NCBI GenBank assembly: GCA_903970575.1
Contig: CAJCJC010000161.1
Span: 1 to 8,109 of the forward strand
DNA length: 8,109 nucleotides
Source of the DNA: Alphaproteobacteria bacterium
GTDB lineage: Bacteria; Pseudomonadota; Alphaproteobacteria; BOG-932; Roseiterribacteraceae
Reading direction: 5' to 3'
Below, piece after piece: positions 6,975 through 8,109 of the stretch. Every line of letters starts with the position of its first letter. The stretch's first letter is position 1. A model generated the notes under the pieces. The model worked only from the letters and a program-made list of their open reading frames with translations. It was not told where the DNA came from and did no database searches. A program made the position numbers and the translations under genes.

Positions 6975-7664
6975 TTACAGAGCGATTTTCTCCGCCGGGG
7001 CGCGGAATTTCATCGGCTGCCCCAGGCGCGGCAAAAGCCATTCCAGCGCCTTTGTCTGGCCTGGGGGCATCGACTGTTGAAAGGCGGGGCGCGCCCAAAT
7101 CCGGTCGTAATACGCCTGAACCGCGGGATGGACATCGAACGTGACGAACGCCGTCACGAAATAGACCGAGAAGCCGAGGCTGGTGTCGGCGGCCGAAAAG
7201 CCGCTCGGCAGGATATACTCCTGGTTCGCGAGAATGCGCTCCAACATGTCCAGGCATTTGCCGATGCGGCGTGATTCCAGATTGATCACGATCGGCGATC
7301 GTTCCGCCTCGGAAACGAAGATCCATTGCTGGACGAGGTTCTGGCCATGCACCAACATGGTCTCGGCGAAATGCACCCATTGCAGCCATCGCGGCCGTTC
7401 CGGGTCGCCCGGCGCGCGCCCGAGCTCGCTGCCGTATTTCTCGCAAAGATATTCGCAAATAGCCCCGGATTCGAAGATCGTGAGGTCGTCGTCCACCAAC
7501 GCGGGGATTCGACCGAGCGGATGCACCGCCAGATAATCCTTTGCCCGCAGAAATTTGTGATCGAACGGCATGCTGACGAGTTCGAACGGAACCCCCAGCT
7601 CATTCAGCAGCCACAGCGTGCGCATCGAGCGGGTTTCGGGGCAGTGGTAGAGGGTCATCGTCAT
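6975..7664 (-). CDS. Glutathione S-transferase-like protein
   Basis: This is a 229-residue cytosolic protein of usual length for the family, which binds glutathione and often conjugates it to electrophiles or reduces substrates. Residues 3-78 form the thioredoxin-like N domain: beta1 TLYHC, then CPETRSMRTLWLLNELG (8-24), where Ser13 is in the position typical of the catalytic Ser/Cys/Tyr. The cis-proline motif IPALVDDD (53-60, Pro54) and the glutathione-carboxylate-binding ESGAI (65-69) follow. The helical C domain (about 90-215) contains the conserved N-capping motif FSAAD (156-160) and the late WARPAFQQS helix. The start at 7664 gives MTMTLYHC; the ATG at 7658 is equally possible, and neither has a clear ribosome site. 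The substrate class cannot be assigned. It is divergent from the carboxypeptidase gene with 109 bases between them. Confidence 0.9.
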   Translation of the reverse strand: MTMTLYHCPETRSMRTLWLLNELGVPFELVSMPFDHKFLRAKDYLAVHPLGRIPALVDDDLTIFESGAICEYLCEKYGSELGRAPGDPERPRWLQWVHFAETMLVHGQNLVQQWIFVSEAERSPIVINLESRRIGKCLDMLERILANQEYILPSGFSAADTSLGFSVYFVTAFVTFDVHPAVQAYYDRIWARPAFQQSMPPGQTKALEWLLPRLGQPMKFRAPAEKIAL

Positions 7665-7694
7665 CGGACAGGGCTCGCAACCATATGTTTGGCG

Positions 7695-7724
7695 ATAACA
7701 ACCACGCTATTGAGCCAGGATCAA
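7695..7724 (-). promoter_or_regulatory. Weak candidate promoter of the glutathione transferase gene
   Basis: On the minus strand TTGATC (7719-7724) and TGTTAT (7695-7700) lie 18 bases apart, each matching the consensus at four of six positions. A start around 7688 would leave a leader of about 25 bases before ATG 7664. The location between two divergent genes is right for a promoter, but the match is modest. I found no equally good pair for the plus-strand gene. Confidence 0.25.
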
Positions 7725-7773
7725 CATGGGGTCTCTCGCAACAAGCCGCTGCATGGTCTAAAAGCGCGCGATC

Positions 7774-8109
7774 ATGCTTCACATCGATTCCGATTTCGAC
7801 GGCGGCAATATCAAGGTCCTGCGGATCGCGGGGGATCGCGCCGACCTCGCCATCCGTCCGGATTCTAACGGACCATGGTTTCAGTGGTTCTATTTCAGGG
7901 TCCGAGGCGCCGCCGGCCGCGCGCTGAGGCTCAGGATCGTCAACGCCGGGCACTCCGCCTATCCCCAGGGCTGGGCTGGCTATCGCGCCTGCGTCAGCGG
8001 CGACAATGAAAATTGGCGGCGGACGGAGACGACATATGAAGGCGGAATCCTCGAAATCCGCGGCCACGCGGAGGAAGACGAGACCTGGTTCGCCTATTTC
8101 GCGCCCTAT
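7774..8109 (+). CDS. M14 cytosolic-type zinc carboxypeptidase, N-terminal part (3' end outside window)
   Basis: An open frame runs from ATG 7774 to the last base (112 residues) with no stop, so the gene is cut by the window end. A stop in the same frame at 7759-7761 and the absence of other starts between fix the beginning; no ribosome site is obvious. The residues match the N-terminal beta-sandwich domain that precedes the catalytic domain in cytosolic carboxypeptidases (CCP/AGBL group of peptidase family M14): FDGGNI (8-13), WFQWFYFRV (35-43), RIVNAGHSAYPQGW (54-67) and WFAYFAPY (105-112). Eukaryotic relatives remove glutamates from tubulin tails; the substrates of bacterial members are largely unknown. 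The zinc ligands (HxxE and a later His) and catalytic Glu would lie beyond the window, so activity cannot be judged. I see no signal peptide, which agrees with a cytosolic enzyme. Confidence 0.85.
   Translation, partial: MLHIDSDFDGGNIKVLRIAGDRADLAIRPDSNGPWFQWFYFRVRGAAGRALRLRIVNAGHSAYPQGWAGYRACVSGDNENWRRTETTYEGGILEIRGHAEEDETWFAYFAPY

Noticed and set aside
6766..7458. A 230-codon minus-strand frame overlapping the transferase gene and running into the AT-rich region
   Set aside because: The overlapping frame 6975-7664 encodes a full glutathione transferase; this one is Arg-rich without motifs.
7711..7724. A 16S rRNA gene fragment
   Set aside because: Only 14 bases match and the bases on both sides do not continue into 16S, so no rRNA feature is called; kept only as a low-interest observation.
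7600..8067. A 155-codon minus-strand frame across the divergent spacer
   Set aside because: It crosses the start of the carboxypeptidase gene and the transferase start; the plus-strand frame from 7774 has strong family motifs.

Overview
The window is GC-rich coding DNA with the look of an alphaproteobacterium, most likely from the Hyphomicrobiales (Rhizobiales). This placement is inference. It rests on an NadQ-type regulator, a family I know from alphaproteobacteria, and on an autotransporter barrel and a soluble lytic transglycosylase that read as alphaproteobacterial. There are six protein-coding genes, two of them cut by the window ends. I see no rRNA, tRNA, CRISPR array, insertion sequence or phage gene.

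Layout: (1) 1-579, plus strand, is the C-terminal end of an autotransporter-type outer-membrane beta-barrel, followed by a strong hairpin at 600-634. (2) 742-4890, plus strand, is a likely three-gene operon: an NadQ-like regulator (degenerate Nudix domain plus winged helix), a 590-residue permease with two fused NitT/TauT-type membrane modules, and a 440-residue ABC ATPase carrying an extra C-terminal AAA-associated domain. The gaps are 30 and 36 bases. No substrate-binding protein is present. (3) 4910-6616, minus strand, is a soluble lytic murein transglycosylase, convergent with the ATPase gene and only 19 bases from it. (4) 6617-6974 has no convincing gene. Its part from 6671 to 6810 is about 31% GC by hand count (43 of 140), in sharp contrast to the rest. 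(5) 6975-7664, minus strand, is a glutathione S-transferase-like protein. (6) 7774 to the end, plus strand, is the N-terminal domain of an M14 metallocarboxypeptidase of the cytosolic (CCP/AGBL-like) group, divergent from the transferase gene.

The most interesting unit is the regulator-permease-ATPase block. NadQ proteins are known as regulators of NAD biosynthesis. Here one sits directly upstream of, and probably in one transcript with, an importer-like ABC system of unknown substrate. The simplest hypothesis is a transporter linked to NAD or its precursors, but adjacency is the only evidence. The other genes concern the envelope (barrel, transglycosylase), redox or detoxification (transferase) and peptide trimming (carboxypeptidase). 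They look like ordinary neighbours rather than parts of one system.
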